Part shown: positions 1-10,278 of the stretch, in pieces
How the letters are laid out: every line of letters starts with the position of its first letter
How positions within the stretch are numbered: the first letter of the stretch is position 1
NCBI GenBank assembly: GCA_028282935.1
Contig: JANQGU010000300.1
Location: 1 to 48,347 of the forward strand
Reading direction: 5' to 3'
DNA: 48,347 bases
DNA from: Kiloniellales bacterium
GTDB taxonomy: Bacteria > Pseudomonadota > Alphaproteobacteria > Kiloniellales > JAKSBE01
Program-made: the position numbers and the translations under genes
The notes under the pieces: generated by a model
What the model was told of the DNA's origin: nothing
What the model saw: the letters and a program-made list of their open reading frames with translations, nothing else
The model's database searches: none

Positions 1-1381
1 CCGGCGGGGCGACCTCGTAGGCCTCCAGCTTGACCGTCTGGAAGTCGCCGAAGAGGGGCTCGCCGGGGCGGGCCTCCTGCGGGTCGCAGGCGGCGATCAG
101 CTCGGCCTCCTCCAGGCGCTCCGCCGCCCTGGCGATCTCGGACCAGGGCAGCCCGCTCTGCTCGGCGATCGACAGCAGGTCCTTGGTGCCGTCCGCCAGG
201 TTCAGGACCCAGAGCAGGGCGGAGCGGTCGATCGGCCGGCTGCGGTCACCGAGGGTGCTGTAGAGGCCCCGCCGGCCGAGCTGCGGCTCGCCGAAGGGCT
301 TGAGGTTCCGATAGACCAGGTTGGCCTCCAGCGCGGCGCAGATCTTCTCGTAGATCCCGATCGTCTCGACCATGGCCGGGAAGGACACGAAGTCCTTGTT
401 GTCGAGCGAGCTGTGGTACTCGGGATAGCTGGAGGGCGGGCAGCGCATGATGCTCGCCACCGGCAGGTTGAAGCCGGGCGAGTTGTACTGGCGCTCGTCG
501 CTGCCCCGGTCGGGCCGGAAGGGGATGACCTCGAGGCGGTCGGCGGCGGCCTCGCCCAGCACCGCGGCCGCGGCCCGGTCCGCCGGGCTGTCGCCGCGCC
601 GGGTCTGCTTCAGATGGAAGGCGCCCTCGGTGCCCACGCAGCTGATGATGTAGCCGGCCGTCATGCGGTGCAGCAGATGGCTGCCCTTCAGGCTGAGGTA
701 GGCGATGCTGCCGATGGTCTCCGGCACCAGCACGAAGCGGTAGGTGTAGCGGCGGCGTGGCCTGGCCGCGAGGCGCCGGTAGAGGTGGCTCAGGACCAGC
801 GGACCCGAAAGCTCGTTGTTCGCCAGGGAGGGGTGGCAGGTGTAGCAGGAGAGCAGGATCTCCTCCGCGGACTCCCCCGGCAGCACCGCCTCGCTGATGG
901 TCATCGAGCCCTCGAACAGCTCGCTGTCGATCACGACCTCGTAGTCGCCCTCGGGCAGGGCGAGCCGCTCCCGGTGCGAGAGGCAGAAGCCCCAGCGGTC
1001 CTGGTAGTAGCTGGTGATGTAGGGCACCGCCTCGGGCAGCTCGGGAAGGCTGTAGAGGTGCGCGTCCAGGTCCTGGCGCGAGACCCGGCCCCGGAAGGGG
1101 ACCGAGCAGTTCAGCAGATGCAGGTTGTTGCTCCGGACGTCCAGACGGCGGCGGCCGTCGGGTCCGACGATGTAGGCCTCGCGCACCCGCCATTCCCGCG
1201 GCACCGTCCAGTCCAGGACCTTGGTCCCGCTGGGGATCTCGAAACGGGTCAGAGGCAGCAGCTCGCCCAGGATGTCGTGGGTCGCGCGGACGCCCTCGCC
1301 GGTCAGGCTGCGCAGCAGGGGCCAAAGGCGGTCGAAGTAGGCCTCGAGCTGCCGGGCCTCCGCTTCGCCGGATTTGCTCAT
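1..1381 (-). CDS. DUF4910/DUF2172-type zinc aminopeptidase-like protein, C-terminus cut by window edge
   Basis: The reverse-strand frame is open from an ATG at 1381 to the left edge (460 codons, no stop). The start follows a good ribosome site (GAGGTGA, 5 nt upstream). The sequence matches the DUF4910 family of M28-like peptidases: an SLTGEGVR segment near residue 26, GTKVLDWTVP near 52, a CHPSLANNELSG block at 182-193, and candidate metal or catalytic residues H183, E190, E221, D295/E296 and H323. The tail after residue 380 (ALLWVLNLADGTKDLLSIA) looks like the winged-helix domain that ends these proteins. Relatives often sit in surface-polysaccharide loci, but no sugar genes are visible here, so the substrate is unknown. 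The family call is from motif memory; the catalytic role is inferred. Confidence 0.8.
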   Translation of the reverse strand, partial: MSKSGEAEARQLEAYFDRLWPLLRSLTGEGVRATHDILGELLPLTRFEIPSGTKVLDWTVPREWRVREAYIVGPDGRRRLDVRSNNLHLLNCSVPFRGRVSRQDLDAHLYSLPELPEAVPYITSYYQDRWGFCLSHRERLALPEGDYEVVIDSELFEGSMTISEAVLPGESAEEILLSCYTCHPSLANNELSGPLVLSHLYRRLAARPRRRYTYRFVLVPETIGSIAYLSLKGSHLLHRMTAGYIISCVGTEGAFHLKQTRRGDSPADRAAAAVLGEAAADRLEVIPFRPDRGSDERQYNSPGFNLPVASIMRCPPSSYPEYHSSLDNKDFVSFPAMVETIGIYEKICAALEANLVYRNLKPFGEPQLGRRGLYSTLGDRSRPIDRSALLWVLNLADGTKDLLSIAEQSGLPWSEIARAAERLEEAELIAACDPQEARPGEPLFGDFQTVKLEAYEVAPP

Positions 1382-1531
1382 GCCGGTCACCTCGAATGCC
1401 CTTTCCCGAATTGCACGTCTCGCCGCTCCGGTGCCTTGGGGGCGCCGGCTGGGCCATAGTGTGTACCTATTAAGGTTAGTATAATGGCGGGATAGCGTTA
1501 AGCGCCGGTTAAGTAATTTACGCCATCCGGC

Positions 1532-4495
1532 CTATTCAACAGGGGTGTCGCCGGGCTTTCCGATCTCTTCCTGGAAGATCGCCTCGACCCTTGCCGTCGC
1601 CTCGGCGAGCCGCGCCTTGAGGGCCTCGAAGTCGTCGCAGTTCCCGGCCGCCGCCAGCCTCCGCTTCAGGCCTTCCGGCGCCTGCGCCTCGTCGAAGGCC
1701 TGGCCGACGGTCAGGCGCAGAATGGCCTGCAGGTGCCGCAGCAGGCGGGCCGCCTGGTCCAGGGCCTCGGCCTTGCCGGCCTCCAGGACCCCGGCCTCGG
1801 CCAGCCGGCGCAGGGCACCCGCCGTGCTCGGGTCGAGCACCGCGGGATGGGCGTGGCCGTGGCGCAGCTGCCAGTACTGCACCAGGAACTCCAGGTCGAC
1901 CAGGCCGCCGGGCCGCTGCTTGACGTCCCAAAGGCCGCCGGCCCGGTGCTCGCGGGCGACCCTGGCGCGCATCTCGGCGATGTCCCGGACCAGCTTCTCC
2001 GGGTCCCTCTCGCCGGCCAGGAGCTCCGCGATCGCGGTCTGGACGCGGGCGGCGAAGGCCGGCGCGCCGATGATGGTGCGGGCCCGGGTCAGCGCCATGT
2101 GCTCCCAGGTCCAGGCCTGGTCGCGCTGGTACTTGACGAAGCCGGGCAGGGTCGTGGCGATGGGCCCGGCGTTGCCCGAGGGCCGCAGGCGCATGTCGAT
2201 CTCGTAGAGCCGGCCCTCGCCGGTCGGCGCCGAGAGCGCGTTGATGAAACGCTGGGCCAGGCGGGCGTAGTAGAGGCTGGGCGGCAGGGGCTTGGGGCCG
2301 TCGGACAGGGTCGAGTCGTCCGGCGCGTCGTAGAGGAAGACCAAGTCCAGGTCCGAGGTGACGGTCATCTCCCGGCCGCCCAGCTTGCCGAGCGCGATCA
2401 CGGCCAGCCCGGCGCCCGGCAGGGTCCCGTGGACCGCCTCCAGCCCTTCGCGGACCGCCGGGAAGAGACCCTTCATCGTGGTCTCGGCGATCGCGGTCAG
2501 CGCGGCGGCGCAGTCGTCGGCGTCGCTGATCCGGTCGAGGAGGTGCACGCCGACCTGGAACCTGCAGTCGTTGGTCCAGCGGCGCGACAGCTCAAGAACG
2601 TCCTGGAAGTCGCGCGCCTCCTTGAGGGCCAGCTCGAGCTGCGGCTCCAGCGCCTCGGCGGCGGGCAGGGGGTCGAGGAAGTCCGGGGACAGCACGGCGT
2701 CCAGAAGCCCGGGCCGGCGGCTCAGCTGCTCGGCCAGGGCCGGGGCGCTGCCCATGATCCCGGCCAGCATCCGCAGCAGGCCCGGGTTGGCGTGCAGCAT
2801 CGAGAAGAGTTGCACCCCGGCCGGCAGGCCCTGCAGGAAGGTGTCGAAGCGGCGCAAGGCCTGATCCGGCTGCGCGGTCGCCGCCAGGGACTCCAGCAGG
2901 GTCGGCATGATCTCGGTCAGGATCTCGCGGCTGCGCTTGCTGCGGGTGGCGCGGTAGCGGCCGTGGTGCCAGCCGCTGACCAGGTGGATGACCTGATCGC
3001 CCTCGGCGTAGCCCATGCCCTCCAGGGTGGCCACCGTGTCCGGGTCGGGCTCGTTTCCGGTGAACACCAGGTTGCCGGGTCCGGACAGCGCCGGCGCCTC
3101 CTCGAAGAGGGCGGCATAGTGCTCCTCGACGCAGCGCAGCCGCGCCAGCAGCTCCTGCCGGAAGGCCTCCGGGTCGTCGTAGCCGAGGAAGGCCGCCAGG
3201 GCCTCGAGCTGCTTGGGATCGTTGGGAAGCTGATGGGTCTGCTGGTCGGCGACCATCTGCAGTCGGTGCTCGACCCGGCGCAGGTAGCGGTAGGCGGCGG
3301 CCAGGTCCTTCGCCGTCGCGGGTTCCAGGCGGCCGCATTCGACCAGGGCGTCCAGGGCTTCGACCGTGCGGGGCCGGCGCAGGACCGGCGCCCGGCCGCC
3401 GTAGATCAGCTGCTGGGTCTGGGCGAAGAACTCGATCTCGCGGATGCCGCCGCGTCCCAGCTTGACGTTGTGGCCCAGGATCGCGACCTCGCCGCCACCG
3501 CGCTGGGCGTTGATCTGGCGCTTGATCGAGTGGATGTCCTGGATCGCCCAGAAGTCCAGGTTCCGGCGCCAGACGAAGGGCCGCAGGATGGCCATGACCT
3601 CGCGGCCCAGGGCCGGATCGCCGGCGATCGGGCGCGCCTTGATCATCGCCGCCCGCTCCCAGTTCTGGCCCAGGCTCTCGTAGTAGGTCTCGGCGGCGTT
3701 GATCGAGATCGCCAGCGGCATCGCCGCCGGGTCCGGTCGCAGCCTGAGGTCGGTGCGGAAGACGTAGCCCTGGGCGGTGCGCTCGCTGAGCAGCTGGACC
3801 AGGTCCCGGGTCAGCCGGACGAAGAAGTCCTGACAGGTCCGGCTGCCGGTGTAGGGCGCCCGTTCGGGATCGAAGATCGCGATCAGGTCGACGTCGGAGG
3901 AGTAGTTCAGCTCTCCGGCGCCAAGCTTGCCCAGGGCCAGGACACAGTAGCCGCAGCCTTCGGCCGGGGCCCGCAGGTCCGGCACGGCCAGCTCCTTCCG
4001 GCCCGCGGCCCGGCGCAGCAGGAAGGCCAGCCCCTGGCCGATCGCCCGGTCCGCGAAGCGGCTCAGGGCGTCCGTCACCTGGTCCACCGACCAGGCGCCG
4101 GCCAGATCGGCCAAAGCCACGATCAGGGCGACCTTTTGCCGCGCCAGGCGGAGCTCGGCTTCGACCGCCGACAGCTCGGTCTGGTCTCTCAATCCTGCGT
4201 TGAGGCCGTCGAGTGTTTCATCGAAGGGTTTTTTTGGGCCACGCCTTAAAACCGCCTCGAAAAGTTCAATATCATGCAGAAGGCAACGACTCAGAAAGGG
4301 GCTGTAGGCGAAAACTGCGCCCATGAGTTGCTTGACCTTGGGGTCTTTGGACAGCTCGCCGAGCTTCTCTGCGTGCCCGGACTCTGCCATTTTGGTTATC
4401 CGGCTGGTCCAGTCCTGCCATCCGGGATCTGCTCGCTCAGGATGGGCGAGGATCGGGAGTAGGGCTTTGGACGTGAAGAGAGGCAAGCGCGTCAT
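1532..4495 (-). CDS. glnE: Bifunctional glutamine synthetase adenylyltransferase/deadenylyltransferase
   Basis: The enzyme adds AMP to and removes it from glutamine synthetase (GlnA) in response to PII, setting nitrogen assimilation. The 987-aa length is close to the usual 940-1,000 aa. Both nucleotidyltransferase halves are intact: the N-terminal one has GKLGAGELNYSSDVDLIAIF at 189-208 (D201 and D203), the C-terminal one GKLGGREMTVTSDLDL at about 702-717 (D715 and D717). Each is followed by a helical PII-uridylyltransferase-like region (VKLGRGGIREIEFFAQ; VKQRPGGLVDLEFLVQ). The ATG at 4495 is divergent from the AsmA-like gene, with 97 bp between them. No odd features seen. Confidence 0.97.
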   Translation of the reverse strand: MTRLPLFTSKALLPILAHPERADPGWQDWTSRITKMAESGHAEKLGELSKDPKVKQLMGAVFAYSPFLSRCLLHDIELFEAVLRRGPKKPFDETLDGLNAGLRDQTELSAVEAELRLARQKVALIVALADLAGAWSVDQVTDALSRFADRAIGQGLAFLLRRAAGRKELAVPDLRAPAEGCGYCVLALGKLGAGELNYSSDVDLIAIFDPERAPYTGSRTCQDFFVRLTRDLVQLLSERTAQGYVFRTDLRLRPDPAAMPLAISINAAETYYESLGQNWERAAMIKARPIAGDPALGREVMAILRPFVWRRNLDFWAIQDIHSIKRQINAQRGGGEVAILGHNVKLGRGGIREIEFFAQTQQLIYGGRAPVLRRPRTVEALDALVECGRLEPATAKDLAAAYRYLRRVEHRLQMVADQQTHQLPNDPKQLEALAAFLGYDDPEAFRQELLARLRCVEEHYAALFEEAPALSGPGNLVFTGNEPDPDTVATLEGMGYAEGDQVIHLVSGWHHGRYRATRSKRSREILTEIMPTLLESLAATAQPDQALRRFDTFLQGLPAGVQLFSMLHANPGLLRMLAGIMGSAPALAEQLSRRPGLLDAVLSPDFLDPLPAAEALEPQLELALKEARDFQDVLELSRRWTNDCRFQVGVHLLDRISDADDCAAALTAIAETTMKGLFPAVREGLEAVHGTLPGAGLAVIALGKLGGREMTVTSDLDLVFLYDAPDDSTLSDGPKPLPPSLYYARLAQRFINALSAPTGEGRLYEIDMRLRPSGNAGPIATTLPGFVKYQRDQAWTWEHMALTRARTIIGAPAFAARVQTAIAELLAGERDPEKLVRDIAEMRARVAREHRAGGLWDVKQRPGGLVDLEFLVQYWQLRHGHAHPAVLDPSTAGALRRLAEAGVLEAGKAEALDQAARLLRHLQAILRLTVGQAFDEAQAPEGLKRRLAAAGNCDDFEALKARLAEATARVEAIFQEEIGKPGDTPVE

Positions 4496-4592
4496 TCGCT
4501 ACGATCCAGTTTGGGGCAACACTGCGTGCCACTTCGGTGGCGGTCAAGGACCGGTGGGGGCCGGTCTGTAAACGGATGGGGCGGGTCGAGAC

Positions 4593-7500
4593 TTGCTGAA
4601 ACGAAGCGCCAAGATTGGCCTGGAAATACTGCTGGGCGGGGTCGCGACCGTCGCGGTGGTCGTCGGACTGCTGATCTGGCGCCTGTCCAGCGGCCCGGTG
4701 ACCCTTGATTTCATCACCCCCTATCTCGAGACGGCCTTCTCGGACTCCGATGCCGGGGTCAACGTCCGGGTGACCAACACGGTGCTGACCTGGGACAAGG
4801 CCGAGGGGGACCTCGACTTGCGGGCGCTCGACGTGAACGTGCGCGACCAGGAAGGCCGCCCGATCCTGTCCCTGCCGAACGTCGAGGTCGGCTTCAGCCT
4901 CACGGCGCTGCTCTTCGGCACCCTGGCGCCGACCCGCATCGAAGTCGTCGGCGCCCGGATCACCCTGCTCCGGAAAGCGGACGGCAGCTTCCACTTCGGC
5001 GACGGCACCGCCACGGAGATGCCGGAGGAGGACGCGGCGCCCGAGCTGACCGGCATCGTTCCCGAACTCGTCGCCCAACTGCAGGCCCAGCGCGACCCGG
5101 CGCGAAGCATGTCCTTCCTGCGCCAGGTCAACATCGTCGACGGCCAGCTCCTGGTCCGCGACGAGAAGGCCGGCGTCGACTGGTGGGCGAAGTCGACCAA
5201 CATCAGCGTGGGCCGGGGGCCGACCGGCCTGTCCGGCGAGCTCTCCCTCGACATCGCCGAGCCCAAGGAGATCTCGGGCGTCCGGGGCGCCTTCTCCTAC
5301 CACCGCGGGTCCGAGCGCCTGGACCTGGTGATCAACGTCGATGAGGTCCTGCTGTCCGACCTCGCGCTCCTGTCGCCGGACCTCTACAAGCTCGCCGGCG
5401 TCGACGTCGCCTTGCGGGGCACCCTGACCTCGGCCTTCGACGCCGAGGGCCAGGTCACCAACCTCGGCTTCGACGTCTCGGGCGGGCCGGGGCAGATCGC
5501 CGTCGCCGACCTCTGGTCGGAGCCGGTCCCGGTCCAGAGCTTCAAGGCCCGCGGGGTCTTCGACGGCCCGGGCGCGAAGATGAAGGTCGAGGACGCGACC
5601 CTGACCCTGGGCAGCGAGGCCGATCCTGGCCCGCAGGTCGGACTGATCGGCAGCGCAGAGCGCGGGCGCGACGGCGTCGTCATCAAGGCCCGGGCGGTCG
5701 GCCAGTCGATCGCGCTGGACGACCTGGCGAGCTATTGGCCCCTGGGCCTCAACAACAACGCCAGGACCTGGGTCACCGAGAACATCCGCGACGGTCTGGC
5801 CGACACCGCGGAGATCAACCTCGACATCCTGCTGCCCGACGGCGCCGAGCAGCAGGTGCGCGCGCGCGAGGTCTTCGGCCGGCTGACCTACAGCGACCTC
5901 TCCGTCCATTACCTGCGCCCCCTGCCGCCCGTAACCGGCGTCAGCGGAGAGGCGACCTTCAGCGCCGAGCAGTTCGTCATCCATCCCAAGGGCGGCCGGC
6001 TGGGTTCGATCTCGGTGCCCAAGGGACGGGTCACGATCGACGGGCTCGACGTCAAGGACCAGACCATCGACATCGACCTCGAGGTCGCGGGCCCGATCCG
6101 CGAGACCTTGGAGCTGCTCGATCACGAGCGCCTGGACCTGATCAGCGGCCTGGGCATCGAGCCGGAGCGGACCTCGGGCAGCGCGGCGGGCCAGCTCCGC
6201 TTCCGCTTCCCCCTGGAATCCGATCTCAGCGTCGATCAGATCGAGGTCGCGGCCGAGGCGACCCTCAGCGACACGGAGGTCGGCGGGATCCTTCTGGACA
6301 AGGACCTCAGCGCGGGCCGGCTGCAGCTCGTCCTCGACACCAAGGGCATGCAGGTCAGCGGTCCGGTCCGGCTCGGTGGCCTCGGCATGACCGTCGACTG
6401 GCAGGAGTTCTTCAGCGCCGAGAACCCGACCACGACCCGGATATCGGCCAGGGTGCCGCGGGTCGAAGTCGCGGACTGGGCCGCCTATGGCGTCGACGTG
6501 GTCCCCTATATCGAAGGCCCCGCCGTGACCGAGATCGCGGCCACCATCAATCGTGCCGGCGTGACCACCGTGGAAGGCAAGGCCAACCTGCGCCTGGCCA
6601 AGCTGAGCTTTCCGATCCTCGGCTGGAGCAAGCAGCCGGGCGCGGACGCGCGCGCGACGGCGACCGTGATCTTCGACGGCGGCCGCCTGGACCGGGTGGA
6701 CTCCTTCCGGATCGACGCCGGCGACTTGCACGCGGCCGGCGACATGACCTTCGATCCGAAGAACAGCGAGGTCTCGCTCCTCAGGCTCAAGGACCTGGCG
6801 GTCGGCCGGAGGACCCGGCTCTCCGACGTGATGGTTCGGGAGGGCGGAGAGATGCTGCGCGTGGAGCTGGGCGCCGGAATGGTCGACCTCGCCCCCCGCC
6901 TGAACGGCGATGCCGAGGCTTCGGAAGAACAGCAGCTCGCCGCCGCGGCGCCGCCGAGCGATGGCGTCGAAGCCGGTAACGAGGAAGCGGTCCAGCCCTT
7001 CGACCTGCAGGCGAAATGGCTCGATCGGGTCTACTTCGGACCCGAGGAGTACCTCGAGAACGTCCGGCTCCGGCTGGTGCGGGCCGAGGGCGGCTGGGAC
7101 CGGATGGAGATCGACGGCCAGGTTCCCGAGCAGCTGGCCCGCCACCCCAGGGCCAGGCCCAGGTCCGAGGTCGGCGCGCGCCCGTCGGAGCTCGGCGGAC
7201 GCTTCGGGGAGGCGGCGGACTCGGCCGGCGACGAGCCGCCCGAGGAAGACCGGGGCCCGGTGACGCTCAACCTGCGGCTGGTCCCGGTCGAGGACGGCAC
7301 CCGCCGCCTGGCGGTGCGCTCCCGCGACCTCGGGGCGATCCTGCGCGCGCTCGCCATCGATCCGAACATCGACGGCGGTAAGCTCGAGGTCACCGGACAG
7401 ACCGACGGCCCGGACCCGGCCAGCCCGCTTCGAGGCCGGATCGAGGCCGACGGCTTCCGGGTCTACGACGCGCCGATCCTGGCCAAGGTGCTGACCGTCG

Positions 7501-7955
7501 CCTCGCTGACCGGGATCGTCGAATCCCTCGGCGGCCCCGGCCTGGTGTTCGAGCGGATCACCGGCGACTTCGTGTACGAAAGCGACCGCCTGTCGACCGA
7601 GCTTCTGCGGGTCTACGGCACCTCGATCGGCATCACCTCGAAGGGGCAGGTCGATCTCGCCCGCGGCTGGATCGATGTCGAGGGCACCGTGGTGCCGGCC
7701 TATTTCCTGAACCGGATCCTGGGCGCCATTCCGATCATCGGCAACATCCTGATCGGCGGCGAGGGCGAGGGCCTGATCGCCTTCACCTACAAGGTGCGCG
7801 GACCGAGCGACAAGCCCGACGTCAGCGTCAACCCGCTCTCCGCGCTGACCCCGGGCTTCCTGCGCGGCATCTTCAACATCTTCGACGGCGACGGCGAGGG
7901 GCCGCGAAGCGGCGACGACATGACCGCGCTGCCCTCCGGCCGCGGCGACCAGTAG
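4593..7955 (+). CDS. AsmA/YhdP-like (DUF3971) envelope protein
   Basis: A 1,120-aa protein with one N-terminal membrane anchor (about residues 8-30, IGLEILLGGVATVAVVVGLLIW) followed by a long, beta-rich periplasmic body. The last 250 residues (GGKLEVTGQTDG, VLTVASLTGIVESLGGPGL, IPIIGNILIGGEGEGLIAFTY) are typical of the AsmA-like C-terminal region of YhdP-type proteins, which form long grooves thought to carry phospholipids between inner and outer membrane. The start is a TTG at 4593; the nearby ATG at 4576 is out of frame. A charged, low-complexity stretch around residues 775-805 and 855-890 looks like linker. The role in lipid transport is family knowledge, not visible here. Confidence 0.85.
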   Translation: MLKRSAKIGLEILLGGVATVAVVVGLLIWRLSSGPVTLDFITPYLETAFSDSDAGVNVRVTNTVLTWDKAEGDLDLRALDVNVRDQEGRPILSLPNVEVGFSLTALLFGTLAPTRIEVVGARITLLRKADGSFHFGDGTATEMPEEDAAPELTGIVPELVAQLQAQRDPARSMSFLRQVNIVDGQLLVRDEKAGVDWWAKSTNISVGRGPTGLSGELSLDIAEPKEISGVRGAFSYHRGSERLDLVINVDEVLLSDLALLSPDLYKLAGVDVALRGTLTSAFDAEGQVTNLGFDVSGGPGQIAVADLWSEPVPVQSFKARGVFDGPGAKMKVEDATLTLGSEADPGPQVGLIGSAERGRDGVVIKARAVGQSIALDDLASYWPLGLNNNARTWVTENIRDGLADTAEINLDILLPDGAEQQVRAREVFGRLTYSDLSVHYLRPLPPVTGVSGEATFSAEQFVIHPKGGRLGSISVPKGRVTIDGLDVKDQTIDIDLEVAGPIRETLELLDHERLDLISGLGIEPERTSGSAAGQLRFRFPLESDLSVDQIEVAAEATLSDTEVGGILLDKDLSAGRLQLVLDTKGMQVSGPVRLGGLGMTVDWQEFFSAENPTTTRISARVPRVEVADWAAYGVDVVPYIEGPAVTEIAATINRAGVTTVEGKANLRLAKLSFPILGWSKQPGADARATATVIFDGGRLDRVDSFRIDAGDLHAAGDMTFDPKNSEVSLLRLKDLAVGRRTRLSDVMVREGGEMLRVELGAGMVDLAPRLNGDAEASEEQQLAAAAPPSDGVEAGNEEAVQPFDLQAKWLDRVYFGPEEYLENVRLRLVRAEGGWDRMEIDGQVPEQLARHPRARPRSEVGARPSELGGRFGEAADSAGDEPPEEDRGPVTLNLRLVPVEDGTRRLAVRSRDLGAILRALAIDPNIDGGKLEVTGQTDGPDPASPLRGRIEADGFRVYDAPILAKVLTVASLTGIVESLGGPGLVFERITGDFVYESDRLSTELLRVYGTSIGITSKGQVDLARGWIDVEGTVVPAYFLNRILGAIPIIGNILIGGEGEGLIAFTYKVRGPSDKPDVSVNPLSALTPGFLRGIFNIFDGDGEGPRSGDDMTALPSGRGDQ

Positions 7956-7989
7956 CGAAGCTCGCCTCTGTTCTCCGCTTCCCGGCGGT

Positions 7990-9243
7990 TCAGGCGACCC
8001 GGACTAGGGCGTGGCGCTTCTTGCCGGCGGAGAGCTTGATCACCCCCTCCGGGTTGCGGTCGGACAGGGTGACGACCCGGGCCTCGTCGTCGATCCTCTG
8101 GTCGTTGATCCTGGCGCCGCCGCCCTTGATCAGCCGGCGCGCCTCGCCGTTGCTGCTGGTCAGGCCGCTGCGGGCGAAGAGCTCATAGGCCGGAAGGCCC
8201 GCCGAGAGGTCGGCCTCCGTCATGTCCAGGCTCGGCAGGGCCTCGCCCAGGCCGCCCTGCTCGAAGGTCTTGCGGGCGGTTTCCGCGGCCTCGGCGGCGG
8301 CCGCCTCGCCGCGGCAGAGCCGGGTCGCCTCCAGCGCCAGGACCTTCTTGGCCTCGTTGATCTCGGCGCCCTCCAGGGCCTCCAGGCGCGCGATCTCGGC
8401 CTCGGGCAGCTCGGTGAAGAGGCGCAGGAAGCGGCCCACGTCCGGGTCCTCGGTGTTGCGCCAGAACTGGTAGTAGTCGTAGGCCGAGAGGCGCTCCTCG
8501 TTCAGCCAGACCGCGCCCTCGGCGGTCTTGCCCATCTTGGCGCCCGAGGCGTTGGTGATCAGGGGCGTGGTCAGGCCGAAGAGGGTGGTCTGCTCGGCCC
8601 GGCGGCCGAGCTCGACGCCGTTGACGATGTTGCCCCACTGGTCGGAGCCGCCCATCTGCAGCCGGCAGCCGTAGCGCCGCGAAAGCTCGACGAAGTCGTA
8701 GGCCTGCAGGACCATGTAGTTGAATTCCAGGAAGGACAGCGGCTGCTCCCGGTCCAGGCGCAGGCGCACCGAGTCCATGGTCAGCATGCGGTTGACCGAG
8801 AAGTGCCGGCCGTAGTCGCGCAGGAAGGCGATGTAGTTGAGCTCGTCCAGCCACTCGGCGTTGTCGATCATCATCGCGTCGGTGGGGCCCTCGCCGAAGG
8901 TCAGGAACTGCGCGAAGATCCGCCGGATGCTCTCCTTGTTGCGCTCGATGCCCTCGAGGTCGAGGAGCTGGCGCATCTCGTCCCTGCCGGAAGGGTCGCC
9001 GACCTTGGTGGTGCCGCCGCCCATCAGGACGATGGGCTTGTGACCGGTCCGCTGCAGCCAGCGCAGCAGCATGATCTGGACCAGGCTGCCCACGTGCAGG
9101 CTGGCCGCGGTCAGGTCGTAGCCGATGTAAGCGACGATGCGCCCCTGGCTCGCCTCGCCATCGAGGCTCTCGAGGTCGGTGCACTGATGGATGAAGCCGC
9201 GCTGGTCTATGGTGCGCAGGAAGTCGGATCGCAGCTTGCTCAT
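7990..9243 (-). CDS. tyrS: Tyrosyl-tRNA synthetase
   Basis: A class I synthetase charging tRNA-Tyr. The 417-aa frame is chosen from the ATG at 9243 (MSKLRSDFL), which has AGGAG 13 nt upstream and gives a standard-length protein; the frame is open for 32 more codons but these are unlike the family. Visible motifs are the HIGH-equivalent HVGS at 50-53, the KMSKS-equivalent KMGKT at 236-240, the tyrosine pocket GGSDQWGNI at 198-206, and a C-terminal S4 RNA-binding domain ([23 protein letters not shown]). It is convergent with the AsmA-like gene. Confidence 0.97.
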   Translation of the reverse strand: MSKLRSDFLRTIDQRGFIHQCTDLESLDGEASQGRIVAYIGYDLTAASLHVGSLVQIMLLRWLQRTGHKPIVLMGGGTTKVGDPSGRDEMRQLLDLEGIERNKESIRRIFAQFLTFGEGPTDAMMIDNAEWLDELNYIAFLRDYGRHFSVNRMLTMDSVRLRLDREQPLSFLEFNYMVLQAYDFVELSRRYGCRLQMGGSDQWGNIVNGVELGRRAEQTTLFGLTTPLITNASGAKMGKTAEGAVWLNEERLSAYDYYQFWRNTEDPDVGRFLRLFTELPEAEIARLEALEGAEINEAKKVLALEATRLCRGEAAAAEAAETARKTFEQGGLGEALPSLDMTEADLSAGLPAYELFARSGLTSSNGEARRLIKGGGARINDQRIDDEARVVTLSDRNPEGVIKLSAGKKRHALVRVA

Positions 9244-9410
9244 GTCGGCCGAAGGGCTCCTGATGGACGTCCAGCGTCTTGCCGGGGCAGCGTCTTGCCG
9301 GGGCGGCGCTGAGATATCACAATCCCGCCCGCGCCTCAAACGCCGGGCCGCGGTAGGATCGCCCCGTCCGGGTTGCTGAGGATCGCTTCTCTTCAGCTTA
9401 AAGGTGCAAG

Positions 9411-10070
9411 TCAGCGCGCGGCGGCGACGGCTCCGGCCTCGGCCTTCGCCAGGTAGTCCTCGACGTGGCCGTTCAGCTCGTCCATCTGCTCGGTGAAGAA
9501 GTGATTGGCCCCGGGGACGACCCGGTAGTCGATGGTGATGCCGCGCTGCTGCGACAGCTTGTCGACCAGCTTGGCCACGGCCGCCTCGGGGACGATCTCG
9601 TCGCGGCTGCCCTGCACCACCAGGCCCGACGAGGGGCAGGGGGCCAGGAAGCTGAAGTCGTACTGGTTGGCCGGCGGGGCGACGGACACGAATCCGGCGA
9701 TCTCGGGCCGGCGCATCAGAAGCTGCATGCCGATCCAGGCCCCGAAGGAGAAGCCGGCGATCCAGCAGGCCGAGGCGTTCTCGTTGATCGACTGCAGCCA
9801 GTCCAGCGCCGAGGCCGCGTCCGAGAGCTCGCCTTCGCCCCGGTCGTAGACGCCCTGCGAGCGTCCGACCCCGCGGAAGTTGAAGCGCAGCACCGAAAAG
9901 CCCTGCCGGGCGAAGGCATGGTAAAGATTGTAGATGACCTTGTTGTTCATCGTCCCGCCATGCTGCGGGTGCGGATGCAGCATCAGGGCGATCGGGGCGG
10001 TCGGCGCCTTGCTGTGCTGGTAGCGTCCTTCGAGGCGACCTTCAGGGCCGTTGAAGATCACGTCAGGCAT
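9411..10070 (-). CDS. Alpha/beta hydrolase, S33/dienelactone-hydrolase-like
   Basis: A 219-aa single-domain hydrolase with a complete triad: nucleophile S108 in GFSFGAW, D157 in GSRDEIV, H190 in GANHFF. An [15 protein letters not shown] segment (31-45) and FRGVGRSQG (66-73) are typical of the small hydrolases annotated as 'alpha/beta hydrolase' just upstream of cysE/iscR in alphaproteobacteria. There is no signal peptide, so it is probably cytoplasmic. Its substrate is not known. It is transcribed divergently from cysE with about 208 bp between the starts. Confidence 0.85.
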   Translation of the reverse strand: MPDVIFNGPEGRLEGRYQHSKAPTAPIALMLHPHPQHGGTMNNKVIYNLYHAFARQGFSVLRFNFRGVGRSQGVYDRGEGELSDAASALDWLQSINENASACWIAGFSFGAWIGMQLLMRRPEIAGFVSVAPPANQYDFSFLAPCPSSGLVVQGSRDEIVPEAAVAKLVDKLSQQRGITIDYRVVPGANHFFTEQMDELNGHVEDYLAKAEAGAVAAAR

Positions 10071-10278
10071 CGGCGGTATCCATGAGCTTGCTTCACGTCA
10101 GGATCTAGGAAATCTCAGGGTAGATATCGGGTCGCGCGGCTGGCGTTACCAGAGGCCGAGGGTTAAACTTGAGAAGATTACTCGGACAAACCATATCCGA
10201 CCCGATAAGGTTTCGAAGGCCGGGGCGAGCTCTCCGGGAGGTCTAGCGGGCGCGGATCATAGCACGACGGGCAAGGCG

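Noticed and set aside
246-1457. A 403-codon reverse frame overlapping the DUF4910 gene
   Set aside because: It is one base out of the true frame; the adjacent frame has clear family motifs and a good ribosome site.
413-1459. A 348-codon forward frame and other long frames opposite the left-edge peptidase, glnE, tyrS and iscS
   Set aside because: They are antisense shadows in high-GC DNA, with no motifs or ribosome sites and with Arg/Pro/Gly-rich composition.
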